DNA from: Neodiprion pinetum
Taxonomy: Eukaryota; Arthropoda; Insecta; Hymenoptera; Diprionidae
NCBI RefSeq assembly: GCF_021155775.2
Contig: NC_060235.2
Coordinates: forward strand, 609,501 to 673,500
Reading direction: 5' to 3'
Length of the DNA stretch: 64,000 nt
The position numbers were made by a program, and so were the translations under genes. This document shows, one piece after another, positions 1 through 12,625 of the stretch (its first letter is position 1; every line of letters begins with the position of its first letter). The notes below the pieces were generated by a model. It searched no databases. It was not told the origin of the DNA and saw only the letters and a list, made by a program, of their open reading frames with translations.

Positions 1-136
1 TCGAGAAGGAAGGATTTACGAATAAGTTCACGATTATATCAGAGTGGTCCTAGTTTTCACGTTATTGGTGTATTTAAAGGAGGGGGATGGTTTCTAATAT
101 AATCATGATTTTATTCGTAAATTCTTCCTTCCCGAG
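1..136. mobile_element. Short inverted-repeat element (MITE-like), possibly cut by the window edge
   Basis: The first ~40 bases and the bases at about 97-136 are imperfect reverse complements: GAAGGAAGGATTTACGAATA near the start pairs with TATTCGTAAATTCTTCCTTC near 111-131, and the pairing continues inward through an ATATAATC/GATTATAT segment. The loop is about 55 bp. There is no coding capacity. The shape fits a small non-autonomous DNA element or foldback repeat. The left boundary and any target duplication cannot be seen because the window begins there. Confidence 0.5.
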
Positions 137-1042
137 GCGTCAAAATTCAGGAGAAATATAAGGGCAACCATAATAGCAAACAAAAATAAGTAAATAAACT
201 ACTCCTTTTTTTTTGTCAAGCTGTGTACTATCTTTTTGACAAACTTTCGATATTAAAACAAAAATAGAATTTTTCATACATGTAGATATTAATTTTTTGA
301 GTAATGTATGAAAATGTCGCTAAAATAAATAACCAGAGCAAATTTCAAAAAACTAACAAATATCAAGGGTAACAAAACACTTGTTGACCAGTGTTACTAC
401 AGACTGTTATTTTTTTTTTTTAATCGCAACGCAGCATCACAAGAGCTTTCATACTGCTATACGCTACGTATTGGAAAAATTAATTGACAATCAATATGCA
501 CTACCCGTGTATTACACATTACATGCATGAATATACAGCAAACAAACGAGCTTCGTAGAATATGCATGCATGTGACATGCACGCATATAATAATCTACAT
601 ATCTATCTACGGTAGGTATGTACAGGCATTTGCTGTCCGTTTCATACCCAAACACACGGATGATAAACAGATAAATCATGCGTATAAGGTATTAGGCGTG
701 TATAGAATGAGGGGAGGGTGAGCAGGACACCGGGCTCAACCGGCAAGTTGGAATACTATTTTCGTGTTCCGGCCCCTCGCCTCCCCTCCGCAGGAGGAAG
801 GACATTAATGATAAAAGGATCAACTTTTATAGCCCCGTTATCCACGCTCTGCCGAATCGATCCTTGAGTTAACGCAAATGGATTACATATATATATATAT
901 ATATATGCGAGAGAGAAAGAGAGAGAAAGATTGGTATCAGGGTGCAGGATACCCTGCAGGTATAAAAATACATACCGTGGATATATTTTTTTCAACACTT
1001 TTGTGACCTTTCGAGTAGCCAGATTTTCACTGAAAATTATTA
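137..1042. other. Non-coding stretch, no gene seen
   Basis: AT-rich sequence with homopolymer T/A runs and a (TA)n microsatellite near 884-906, followed by GA-rich sequence. Short open frames here show no family resemblance and read through simple sequence. I see no tRNA or conserved exon. Confidence 0.5.
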
Positions 1043-1262
1043 CGAGGCTGAAGTCGGTAGCGCGAACGTGAACGTGAACGTGTCGAAACGTTGAAACAAA
1101 AATTACTGTTTTTCTACCTACGGAGAATAATCGAAGAAGTTGAATTTACAAAATCCGAGTTGTTTGTCGATGCTTTATCAAGGGTTTACTAAATTTCAGG
1201 TAATCCTAAAGTAGCAAAATAACCAGTTTCACCAAATCAACACCCACCCGTACATCAGCTGC
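1043..1262. mobile_element. MITE family 'GAGGCTGAAGT', copy 1
   Basis: Starts with GAGGCTGAAGTCGGTAGCG, the same terminus as the other copies in this window (near 12,440, 16,242, 17,566, 21,277 and 28,769). It ends with a degenerate CGTACATCAGC, the inverted counterpart. The interior has the shared AAATTTCAGGTAATCCTAAAGTAGC segment, also seen around 12,545-12,575. It is about 220 bp and non-coding. Boundaries are approximate. Confidence 0.5.
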
Positions 1263-2475
1263 GATGATTTGATAAAAAGAGAAGAAAAAAAAACCAAAAA
1301 AAAAAAAAAAAAAAAACCATCAACACGACAAACAATATTTTGAATATTCATTTTTCATTCGCGCGATGTCAATTTCCCTCTTTCATTTCTTTCGCATTCC
1401 CCGGCTTTTGGGGTTCATCCGGTAAAACGGAACGCGATGCGGATACACAACGCGTCGTATCGCATACATCTACCGTATGCAGTATACTATACACAAACAA
1501 ATACCGTAAAATATCTGCAGGCTTCGGTTGTTCGGTATATCCGCCGTTACGTGATTTTGAGAACAGATACGTATGTACGTGCAATATACGTACGCACGTA
1601 AATACATGTATGACATGCATGTATGCATGTGTGATATGTAGAGATACGTGATACGCGCGGTACGTGATACGGACGCGGTATAAAGGGGTGGGGGCAGGGT
1701 GTCGGGGGTGGCGGGCGCGAACGAGATACGTGCAGCATCAAGGGGGAGTATATGTGTGGGGGGTGGGCTGGGGGCGGGGGAGGAAGGGACGCTGGGATTC
1801 GGATCACGTTGTGGACTGCCCCCTACTTAACTATCCATTAAATATGACCGGTAGCTCGCTCTCTCCGAATGGCAACCCGGTTGGATCGCCCTCCATCCCT
1901 CCATCCCTCCACCCCTCCACCCCTCTACTCTACTCTCCTCTCCTCTCCTCTCTATCGGCCTGATACGTATAACGCGTGCATCACGTCTCGGTCTAAGTAC
2001 GAGGGTCTGCTGGCGATTATTCCACGAGGGTAACGGCGGCCTCAATCCTGCAACCACGAGGAGCCAATCCGCGAATCGAAATTTTCATCCAACGACTTAG
2101 CCCCGTTTGTGTAACAGGATGTATCGTTACAAAGGGTTGAATCGGCCGTTTTGTCACCTTTTTTGATCTAGTATTCACCGTAGATAAAAAGAAAGACGCG
2201 TAAAAGCCTTCATATTATGTCATAAAATGAATAAGCTTGCTGCGAAAACCAACATTATTGTAAATAAAAACAGTCTTGTTTCGGACATTGAACTGTGTAA
2301 AACAGGCGCTTACATTAAAGCGATTTTTTCTCATCCTTCAATTTTTGCTCCCTGTTTGTTCGCTTCGTGAGCTTACGAACTTGTTCTATTTACTCTGTAA
2401 CGCCCGGTTCGTTACAATATAATTATACCCACAATACGAGATAAGAGAATCCGCCGAAGGGAGGAGAGAGTTTAG

Positions 2476-2510
<35 letters not shown>

Positions 2511-5500
2511 GACATGTAGAAACGACGACGACGATATCGCGTAGGTACGTAATTAACGAATGAGAAAAGTTTTCAACTTTGGGGATCTCGAATGTTGTAG
2601 TAGTGATAAAAATTAGCAATCTCCCGTAGACTAATTGTGAGATATCCAGCCTCTGCGCAGTCGTTCTTTCCTATAAACCCCCCCGCCCCTCTCTCCGCCC
2701 TCTCATCACGCCTCGTCTCCCTTTCCCTTTGACGTGAATTGCCTCATTAATCTGGCATTAAATCCGGGTAAGTGATTACAGCTTTGCTGGAAAGAGAAAT
2801 GGATTTTTATTGGAGTCAAAGCTCGAGTACTCCATCCGCCCCATCGCCCCTGCAAGTACTACGTCATCCCTCTCTCTCGCTCTCTCTCCCTCTCTAAAAC
2901 GTATAATACGATACTCCCGATACCTACTACGCAAATATATGTAGTAATGTACCTATTTATAAACATTATATACGTTGTACCTGCCGACAGCAGCTTGATT
3001 ATAGACATGTTTCATCATCTCATCGAGCGCGATGCGTCGGACGTTTCGGATAATCGAACCTTTGATTTTTATTACCCAGGCCAGCAAAGAGAAATTTAGT
3101 TGTTTTTGAGTTTCTACGGAGATAAATAAATTTCGATTCTATACATCGAATAATAACCAAAACCTTTATTCGTTACTTATAAAGTTTGTTTTTGTCGTTT
3201 TAACGTTAATAAATAATTCTTCAAATTTTCTGTTCATCGCTGATATGGATGGGTGCCTGTTCGGAAGACAAAGGAAAACGTTTTCAACAAGATGCGATGG
3301 ACTTTATCGTTAACGTTATCAGGGGCGGTATAACGAGTGCATGATGGGAAATTACGTTTGGAGTTTGATACGAGAAAGTCCGTACGAAAATAGAAGGAGT
3401 AAGAAAAATATTCGTTTCTAAACTTTGTTTACCAATTCTTTTAAATTGAAAGTTTATTATTAATTATTGTTTTTGAATGATAGTGATTGAAATGCAAAAC
3501 TGAAGTTTGTTCAATTGTTACCTACAATAAATGTTTGAAAAAATAGGCAATTTGTCTCAAAATCCGAAATATCGTTCTGATTTCTACAAAAACAAACTTT
3601 ATCAAATAAAACTATATTTCCATTTACTATTTACGCAGAAGAAATTAAAACTAGACATCTAGAACCAAGACTAAAAACTCGCGTTGACCGGTGTTACGGA
3701 GTTAGTTTTTTTTTTTAATCATCTTTTGCATTGGTCGTAATATGAGAGAGAGGAAAAAGTGCCCCCCTTATAACTACTCCTACACGATGTGTTGTATTTT
3801 TCTATAACACGAAATTCGTCCTGCACGTTATCAAAACCGAAGCTGTACTTCGGAGTGTACGACGACTGTCGAAATTTACGAAGTCATTTCCACTTCTCGG
3901 GACCCGGGCGTCAGTTCATCGTTTTACCGTTGCAACACATCCTCTTATGTACCAAACACACACGCATACCGCCTCTAGCCATACAAATATACAACGCCGT
4001 ATATACCTGTATAAATACACAGAGAAAACTTTCGGCCATTTCTTATTACGTGTAACATATACTTATTCTTCTCTCATCGCCAGCGTGCCGCTTCGTTCTT
4101 CGCTGTACTTTTTAAGCGTTACAAAATCAGGGAGGGAGGAACAAGTTTTACTGGACCTACGGTCGAAATATTTTAATAACCTCCTGTAATTTAGCGTAAT
4201 TAGTTCCCCTGCTCCCTAATTTCAAGAGCTTTCCATACGGGTCGGGAATTGGAAAAATTGACATGTAGGCCTTTTCGACTGCACGCGGCAGCGTCGAATA
4301 AAACGAGCCGTAAACGAATTGGTATGGAGTGAGGCAGGGAGGGAGGGAAGGGTGTGAAAGATTGGAGGGACGACGCAACCTGCGGGATACAGACGTCGCG
4401 GGTTGGATATTGGCGGAATCAGCCGAGCAGCACGTACCTAGTCCCAGCCTAGCTCTCGCTCCTCGCAAAAAAGTACATCGTTCCTCCCGCTCGTCCAAGC
4501 TATAAACTCCATTGCAGTTGCAGCCTGACTCTGAACGCATAAAGCAGACCGCAGGAGGTGCTTTTCGAAACGAATGATCGCGTCGAGTTCGTACGTGAGA
4601 GAAAAAAAAACGGAAAAAAAAAGGTAAATTCAGAGACAATGTTATTATGCTTATTTATACTCATGTTTATTTTAACCGCTTGTAAGACCTGCGGTCTTAT
4701 ATTATTCACGGAATGAAGCGGGAATTGCGAAAAAGGGACATCTCGAAACGGACGACGGGCGGAGGAAGTAGCCGATGTGTAAGGAAAGGTGGTGCAGGGT
4801 GTAGAAATCAATAAGAGTCGGTACGCTATAGGATAGCGAAGCAGCGTGCGGGATGAAAGAGGAAAAGAGAAAAAGACGGGGGAGGGTAAAAACACGGAAA
4901 GAAAGAAAGACGTATGTATATATATGTGTATAGAAGGAGAGAGAGAGAGAGAGAGGGAGACGGAAAGTTCGTTAATCGATATTCTGAATTTGGGTTGAAA
5001 ACTTTTTCTTTCGCTACGCTCTCGTTAAAAGTTATTCGCGATATCGGGCGAACGAGCCCCAGCGAGCATATACCGTGGGGGTTGAGTCCCAAGTTTCTGC
5101 ATCGAATATATCGTCAAGTACGATATACTCCGCTCTGCTAAATTGCCTATTAAACCGTGCATCGGATGTAAAGTGTAGTCAAAGGAATGTAAAAATGAAA
5201 AAAATGAAGAAAAAATAGAACCAAGAAAAAGAGGCTTTGAACCAGTAATAACTGAATAGAGTTATAACGAGCTTTATCAGAATACTATCCCCATATTGCG
5301 GAGAAAAAGAATTCAAAGAAAAAAAAAAAAAAAAAACGCAAAGTGGTACTCAAAAAGAGAAAACAGTTGTCAGTAATTAAACTTTGTAGTTTTTTTTTTT
5401 CACCCAATTCAACTTCATTTGTCTCTTTTATTATAATAATTTTATGTGCGTAGTAATGTTGACCGTATACCGTAGATTCGTGACAAAAACAGTCGGCCGG

Positions 5501-8081
5501 GGTAAAATATGTTAAACGAATAACGTGTGATGATAAATTGGAACAACAGATAAGGTGCGGAAAGTAATGAAAACTGGCAATGAGAAGAATTCGCCATAAC
5601 CTTACGTGCGTATGACAATAATGACGTGGCAGGTATTAAATGTAACAACTATGCAGATCATATAAGAAGAGTGCAACAGGTAAACGTGGATTCGTTCCCC
5701 CGCCACCCTGGGGGAGGGATAAAGAGGAGGGCGACCGCGGGTATCGCGTGTCATCGTTCCAACTCTGAGCACCCCCCGCGGTACGGTTTTCGCGCGATAA
5801 CCTGACGGCATATAACCACGCTGCATGCACATGCCGGCGGTGGTGTGTATGTAACAGAGGCCATTTAACGGCTCAGAGCCCCTCCCGAGGTTTGCGGAAT
5901 GCTCAGTTCCACCCTCCACCCCCCCCCCCCCCCCCCCTTGCTCACCTTACGCCCTTCACGCACTCCGCTCGGGCACTAATGCAAGCGGGGAGGGGGGTAC
6001 GTGCTTGCAGAACCACCCCGCGTTGCACAACGATATGCATAACGACGCGACGACCCTTGATGGAGACAATGGGAAATGAGCAACGGGCCTGCAGACGCCA
6101 ACAATGCTGCCCCCTTTCTCCCCGACGCGTCACGACGCTCCTGGATTTGCATCCCGGTGCCGATCCTACGCGTGGACGCGAGGTAGACAATGCCCTGGGA
6201 TACCTCTGCGTACCCGTAACGGTGCAGGGCCCAAAATGGAATGGGATTGATCGATGGACACACGGTGACTGCGCGACGCGACGAGACCGAACTCAAGCGG
6301 CAAGAATCGACGAAACTTTTCACAGCAATCGTACAAGCTAGGTTTATTGTTTTTTACCACCAGACGTAGCTAGTCATTGATTGTGGGGATGCCGAGGATC
6401 GACCAAACGATAATCTTACAATGAGAAAGGTGGAGATGCGAACACGCGTCTTGTGTTTGCAGGGATAAAAACAACGAGCCAGGCAATATACCGTACGTAG
6501 TACGCGATAAAGGGTAGGTATCTGAAAATGACTTTTCGACAGCTAACGCGGAAAAAGTGCACACACGAGCCGTGTTCTGCGGCGTGTAAAGAAGGGCGAG
6601 GATCGCTCTCGAGGGTTGGGAGAGCCACTCGGCTTCACCTGCTAAAAGATATAACGACAAACGGCACGATGTAGATATAGCAACCCCGTGTTTGGTATCT
6701 ATCATCGTCGCCCGTAGCGGAAGCGGAGCCAGAAGTGGTCGGTGGGGGGGATGAATCGCCTCTATTGTCTCTGCCGCGCTGCGAGGGGTCGTCCACCCTC
6801 GGCTTGCCTCTCGTGATCGTCAAGTGTCAACGACAGGTAAACCAAGAAGCATCCGATGGGAAAGAGAATAGCCCGAGAGTGAGAGAGAATGGGTGGGGGT
6901 GGGGGATGGACAAGGAAGAAAAGGGAGTGAAAATTTATTACCGTGGTTATACCCCGAGTGTAAACTTTGCTCCTGTAGTTCGACCACCAACAACTATAGG
7001 TACACATACCGAAGCGTCCAGAGATTCTAACGCTAAATCGACAACGATCCTAAGTTTAGCGTGTAACCGTGCAGAATCTACTAACGGTATTGAAATGTCT
7101 AATCGGTTTGATAAATGCGGTATCTAAGTTAATGGAATATCATTTCTTATAGAGCTAAAAACTGGGTAGTAAATTTGCGAAATATAGCGGAAGCTGTTAG
7201 TAGTAAAGGCAGCTGGGCGTCAGACCAGAACGTTTGTGAAACGGAGGAGAGGATAAGGGAGGAAGGAGAAGTCGAGGTTGAGATTCACTTCTTCTTCTTC
7301 TACTTCTTCTTGGTAGGTCTAGGCGAAGCTCGACGGCAGTTACTCTCTTCCGACTTTCCGAGTCACTCCTTTACGGATTGCCTCTACGGTAGCATCCGGC
7401 CCATCCACCACCCCCAACCCTCGAGATTTCTTCTCCCACTTTATCTTACATCATAGATTTTATACCGCGCTGCATCTCCGTCTCGAAATTCAGAAACTTA
7501 AGAAGAAGGCAGAAATTCCAGCCCAAGACTTTATTTTCGCGATTACAGAGATACCCAAGCAAAACGAATAAAGATAGTAAACTGCGTAACAAGGACCGAC
7601 AAGGATACATTTTTGGACGATATTTTGTGATAAAGAAAAACGAGCGCTGCCCGAACAGATGAGCAGAGCGTACAAGGGATCAGATATGGACCGATGAATA
7701 CGTGACGTAAAATGGCAAGGAATTGTTCGTCGTATTTATAGGCATGCGTGCGTCCTGTACGGATAAAGAAAAAAAGGGAACAAATAGAGCTTGAATAAAA
7801 TGCCTGGGCAGAGCGAAACGTCGCGAGAAGTTGAGTAGGGAAAGAATATCTGCAGGGAGAGGCGAAGTCCTGAACTTTAAATTAGATTAGGAACTCTCGC
7901 ACAGACAGAAATACGCACAGAAGCACAAACACACGGACGGACAGACAGACAGACAAATATACGTTTACGAGGGTTGAGGGAATGGTGAGCGAGTTTTTGG
8001 GTCCAGCCGCAGACTTAAAAGATTCCAGACAGGCAGCCTGCCACCACTTAAGATTCAAAACGTAATCTGCAGCCCGTTGAG
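1263..8081. other. Long non-coding stretch with simple repeats
   Basis: No convincing exon or RNA gene on either strand. It contains A/T homopolymers (1,287-1,316), G- and C-rich runs (1,685-1,790; 5,925-5,937), a (TAT)n tract at 2,477-2,510, (GA)n near 4,936-4,955, and many GT/AT-rich short repeats. Open frames up to about 160 codons occur, but they are low complexity (CT-rich, Cys/Tyr-rich translations) and lack domains. This is probably intergenic or intronic DNA upstream of atlastin. Confidence 0.5.
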
Positions 8082-8132
8082 GAGAAGAAGAAGAAGAAGA
8101 AGAAGAAGAAGAAGAAGAAGAAGAAGAAGAAG
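8082..8132. repeat. (GAA)n trinucleotide microsatellite
   Basis: About 16 uninterrupted GAA/AAG units followed by GCAGCAG. On the minus strand it gives a poly-Ser or poly-Phe run that inflates open frames across 7,882-8,706. Those frames are not supported as genes. Confidence 0.85.
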
Positions 8133-11100
8133 CAGCAGAGGCGACGGAGTGTTGTCGGAAAAACATGCAACGAATGAAATTTATGGAGAATGATATCCGA
8201 CCACATGCACTGTCTACCGGCATAAAATTCCGGACATGAACATAGGTAGATAGGTATGTAGGTAGGTAGGTGGGTAGGTATAATGATATTGTCGAGCATG
8301 TGTATCCGTGAAAGGGTAAGGAAGCGTGAAGAGAACACGAGGAAAATAATGACACGAGAAGCTGCAGAGCACAAGGCAGATATCGTCCGTGTAGTTTTGC
8401 ACAGGTTTTGTAGTAGCCATGTAATTTTCCTCTCTCGTCCTCAAATAAAACTGTCCTTATTCTGGGCGTTCCGTAAACATACCTCAGAATACAGCTGAGA
8501 TTTGCGAAAGCCGAAGGGATAAATCTGGCAGCAGCAGTAAGAGGGACAAGAAGTCTTTGAAAACCTTCGCAACAAGATCGACTTCGTTTTCCTTTGAGGT
8601 AGTTTGACGTCATGCGTTCCCCGATTGTGAGATCAGGGCGTAGCTGGTGTTGGATAAACATTTTTCCTCGAGCTGGGGTGAAGTTCGCCCATTGTGTTGT
8701 GCGCAACTTGTCTCTGATTCTCTACGCAAGAGAACCTCGTCGTGGACCGACGCGGATGCTGAAGAATGATCCGACTAGACGAGGATGCGGGGATAGGATA
8801 CCCGAAAGGTGGGGGGGGAGACGTACACCTTGTTAGGGGATGAATGAGAGTTGTCAAGGCGGTCCAATTAATGTCAACTCTTCAGCGCGAGCTTACCTTG
8901 GCTTACGACCAAACCTGCCCCCCTCTCTATACCTTACCTATACGCTAACTCGAGCCTGCGTCTACGACACTCTTTTACCTATTTCCCTGGAGACCGTGGT
9001 ATGTATGTACGTACATTATACAACCTCCCGCGCATCATTTCAAGATGCAGCTTAATTTGATAAACACTTCTTCGTCTTATTTTCAACAACCGCGCAGAGC
9101 TTATCCACATCGATATATAGAATCGAGCAGTTTCGTAATATTCGGTTGTTTGTCAAAACGTAACTCCTTGAGAATTCCAAGTTTTCCACATCAAATTTAC
9201 GATTTTTCCAGGTTGACTTCATGCACACGATAGATGAAAGTGCAATAGAAATATGAACAATAATAGTTAAGTTTCGTAGCCTCGAGGTAGCTATAGGCGC
9301 GATAGTCAAAATTTGTTCAGAAACCCAGAGTTTCAAAGGCATAAACTTTCATGATTTCACTAAATTTTTTATGAACCTAGACTCAAGTTTACAAGATTCC
9401 AGTCACGACATGAAATTCCATCAGATTTCCAAGTTTTTTTCAGAGGGTATCAAATTCCATAAGTATTCCATGATTCCAAATTATCCATGACGACTGGACA
9501 CCCTGAGTTTATAAAAATTTGCCAACGATAATAAAAACAAAGAATTTATCACTGCCATATAAAAAATCTTTAAAATACCAAATTATTCCAATGGCGCTTA
9601 CATCCGATACCTACCGACTGGATAAATCTATTGTACTATAAAAAGGGGGGGAGGGGGGTACGTGCATGGGTTTACGTCAACGCGTATAGAGTAAAACTAT
9701 TCGATCCAGCTGATACGGTGAATGGAGGTGCGGGGGCGGGGGTGGAATGGTCGTTATAGAGCCGAGAGGAGGGGGAAGAAGAGGAAGAGGAGGAGGAGGA
9801 GGAGGGCGCCTCGCTGACTCAGCCGGGGCGCATAAACGAGATGGGCGGTCCGTGGGATCGAAATATACTACCTTCCTTAAATATATATGTATATATATAT
9901 AATATGTATATATATATACATATATGCGTGTGTGTATATGTGTGTATATATGTATATATATAGCGTATATACCAACCACCCGCGGTCGGACTTTCGACGC
10001 TGAGAAGAGCGCGGGATTCTAGGATAAAAAGGGAGCACTAAGAGGAAAGAAAGGGGGGGTAAAAATCGGGGGATGGATGCGGGGTGTGGGCCAAGAATCT
10101 TCGTGGCTTAGCTAACGCACTCCTCTTCCTCTTCCTATTTCCCATTCCGCCCGACCTCCCGCGAAGAAATCCTTCCCGCATCGGGAAGTAGAGAGGGTGG
10201 CGGGGTGGAGGAAGTGGGGGGGGGGGGGGGAGAAAAATATATGGAAGTTCGTTCGTTCGTTCGTCGGAACTCATATCTCAGAAATCTCTGCCTCCACTTA
10301 GCATTTATCTCCGGAATTAGGTTGCGACTATTTTTTATATTTATTGTCCCTATCCCGCGTATTATACATTGAACAGTATCTATAATACATATATTTGATC
10401 GTATTTTTTTTCTCTATCTATCTATCTGCCTGTCTGTTCTTGCGTACATACCTACAAATACATATCACCTTGAACGTCTTATATGTTATATACAGTGATG
10501 GACGAAAGTATTCGCGCAGTGTATGAATTGAAAATAAAATAAGGAACGATTTTTTTTCATTAATTTATTTGTTCACACGTGTGCTGTTTTGATTCACGCC
10601 TGCAGGATAGTAACGTAAAGAAACGTATAGAATCGGACTTGTGTTACGTAGCTAATATTACACGAAGACGAGTCGCCTTTATGGCAAGGATAAAAGTATT
10701 CATACGCTACGTGTACGAATACTTTTGTCCCTCGCCGTACGTTAGCGGTTTACTCTGTCGATTTATATCTCTTTGATCTTTTTGTGCCCGCGCAAAGTTG
10801 TTTTTTTTTTTTTTCTTTCGTTTATTATATATTTCGACCACCGGATACATGCATTTGTATGTATACATTATGTATATTTATATCTTTGCGGATGATTACC
10901 CCGCGATTCAACGCGTTTGCATTCCACCCTCGCATTATACGTATAACGTATATGTAGATACATAAAAGACTATCGAAATTGAAAATGTCCAGCGTGAAAA
11001 TAAAGGTGAACGAAGCATCCCCGCGAGCGCGTTCCTGAGAGATTCGGAGTGAAACGTGGCGCGTCACAGATTTCCCATATAAGAATTTAATCAACCCCGA

Positions 11101-12439
11101 CCGCGGGTGGGTATATGTATAATATGCGTACCCGCCCACCCGTCCACCAACACAGAGACGTATACGTACACACATAATACGTTGAGAGGAAAATGGCAAT
11201 CGCAAGTTCGGTGATGAAAAACTGCCGCCGCAGAGCGGTTCTACCAATCCGCGGGGCGTAAAGTTTTTCAGTTAAGCTCAACGGCGCGGCGGCGACGCGA
11301 TGCTGCCGCCTGTTAAATCTACGAAACCGCCTCTCCTCCGACCAACCGAGAGAGTCGGGATAGATCGGCTGATACGATGCATACATACCGTATAATATAC
11401 CGCGGATGACGAACGTGTGTGTGTATAATTGCGATTAAAATGAGCCTATGTTGTACATGATTATATATATATACATGTCTATGTATACATGATAGGTAAA
11501 CGATACTGAAAGAAAGAAGGAACCAAGGAGAGCGAAGAAAAAAGATAGCCACATTAAGAACCGACGGAGGACAATCGAAGAGGTTGGGAGAAGGGAAAAG
11601 CTGATAAAATCCGCAGTATCACACGCACGGGTATTAAAGGGACGTAGGTACGTACCGGTGTACTATAGTGAAACTATCTTCGCAGCACTATACCCTAACT
11701 TTACGAGTTCGCGTTACTCTCTTTATCCTCGAAGGCGCGAATTTCTCTTCCACAGAGCCGGAAGCTGCTTCTGCCTACCATCCCAAACCTATTCCCTATT
11801 CCCTCCTCCCACCTCCTCTCGCTCTCGCTCGGATATCGCGCGCCTCAGATGAGATGGGAAAGAAAAAAGAATGAGAGTAGGTACTGTACGGTATATACGT
11901 ACAGACATACCTACCTGTAATATAGGTATATGTACAGTACAGGCATCTCGACTATACCTACGTACGTGTGTGTACGTAGGAAGGAGGATAGGGAAAGAAA
12001 CGAGAGGAGTAGGAGGAGGAAATGATAAGGGCAATCTTTTTTTTTTTTCCACCGTGACGCTTTTGTTCGCTGGGAAAAAAGCAGCTCCAGTTTCGCGAGA
12101 GTTGACGGGGGCGAAGGAGGCAGGGAGGGACGACGACGAATCGGCTCCACGCACCGATCGCGTGCTCTTCTCCTTCTTCTCGTTTCCCTACCCACGCCGT
12201 TGCTGTTGTCGCTTACGCAACGCGATGATATAAAGTATCCAAACCGGAGAAAGCTTGGAGTATAATACATACGGTGGAAAGACGAATATCCGGCATGGTT
12301 GTTCGTTATATCCTGCAGTTGGTAGCGTATCTAGGGTTCCTTTATTCCGGCTGCAACACCGACGCGCATCTTATACTACAGGCTACGTATACCCCTGCAT
12401 CGTCCATACGTATGCAACAACAACAACAACAACGACAAC
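8133..12439. other. Non-coding stretch with simple repeats and one transposon remnant
   Basis: Contains a (GGTA)n tract (8,243-8,280), (TA/TG)n at 9,882-9,962 and G-runs at 10,218-10,231. An AT-rich piece at about 9,320-9,506 ends in GACTGGACACCCTG, a terminus resembling insect DNA elements with CAGGGTG ends (compare 17,772). I see no gene or structural RNA. Confidence 0.45.
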
Positions 12440-12625
12440 AACGCAAGCGGCAACGTTAATGTGTCGAACCGTTGAAGCAAAAAATTACCTGAATAAGTTG
12501 AATTTAAAAAATTAGAGTTTGTTGATACTGCGTTAACAGTTTGTCAAATTTCAAATAATCCTAAAGTCGCAAAATGACTTTTCCCAAAGATGCATCACTA
12601 AAATAACGTTACAAACGTCAGCCTG
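12440..12625. mobile_element. MITE family 'GAGGCTGAAGT', copy 2
   Basis: Homologous to copy 1 over AACGTTAATGTGTCGAACCG and TTTCAAATAATCCTAAAGTC. The right end AACGTTACAAACGTCAGCCT is the inverted terminus. The left end abuts a (CAA)n tract and is degraded. About 186 bp, no coding capacity. Confidence 0.45.

Noticed and set aside
7882..8706. 274-codon minus-strand open frame
   Set aside because: Its length depends on the GAA microsatellite (poly-Ser), and the rest shows no domain or codon bias.
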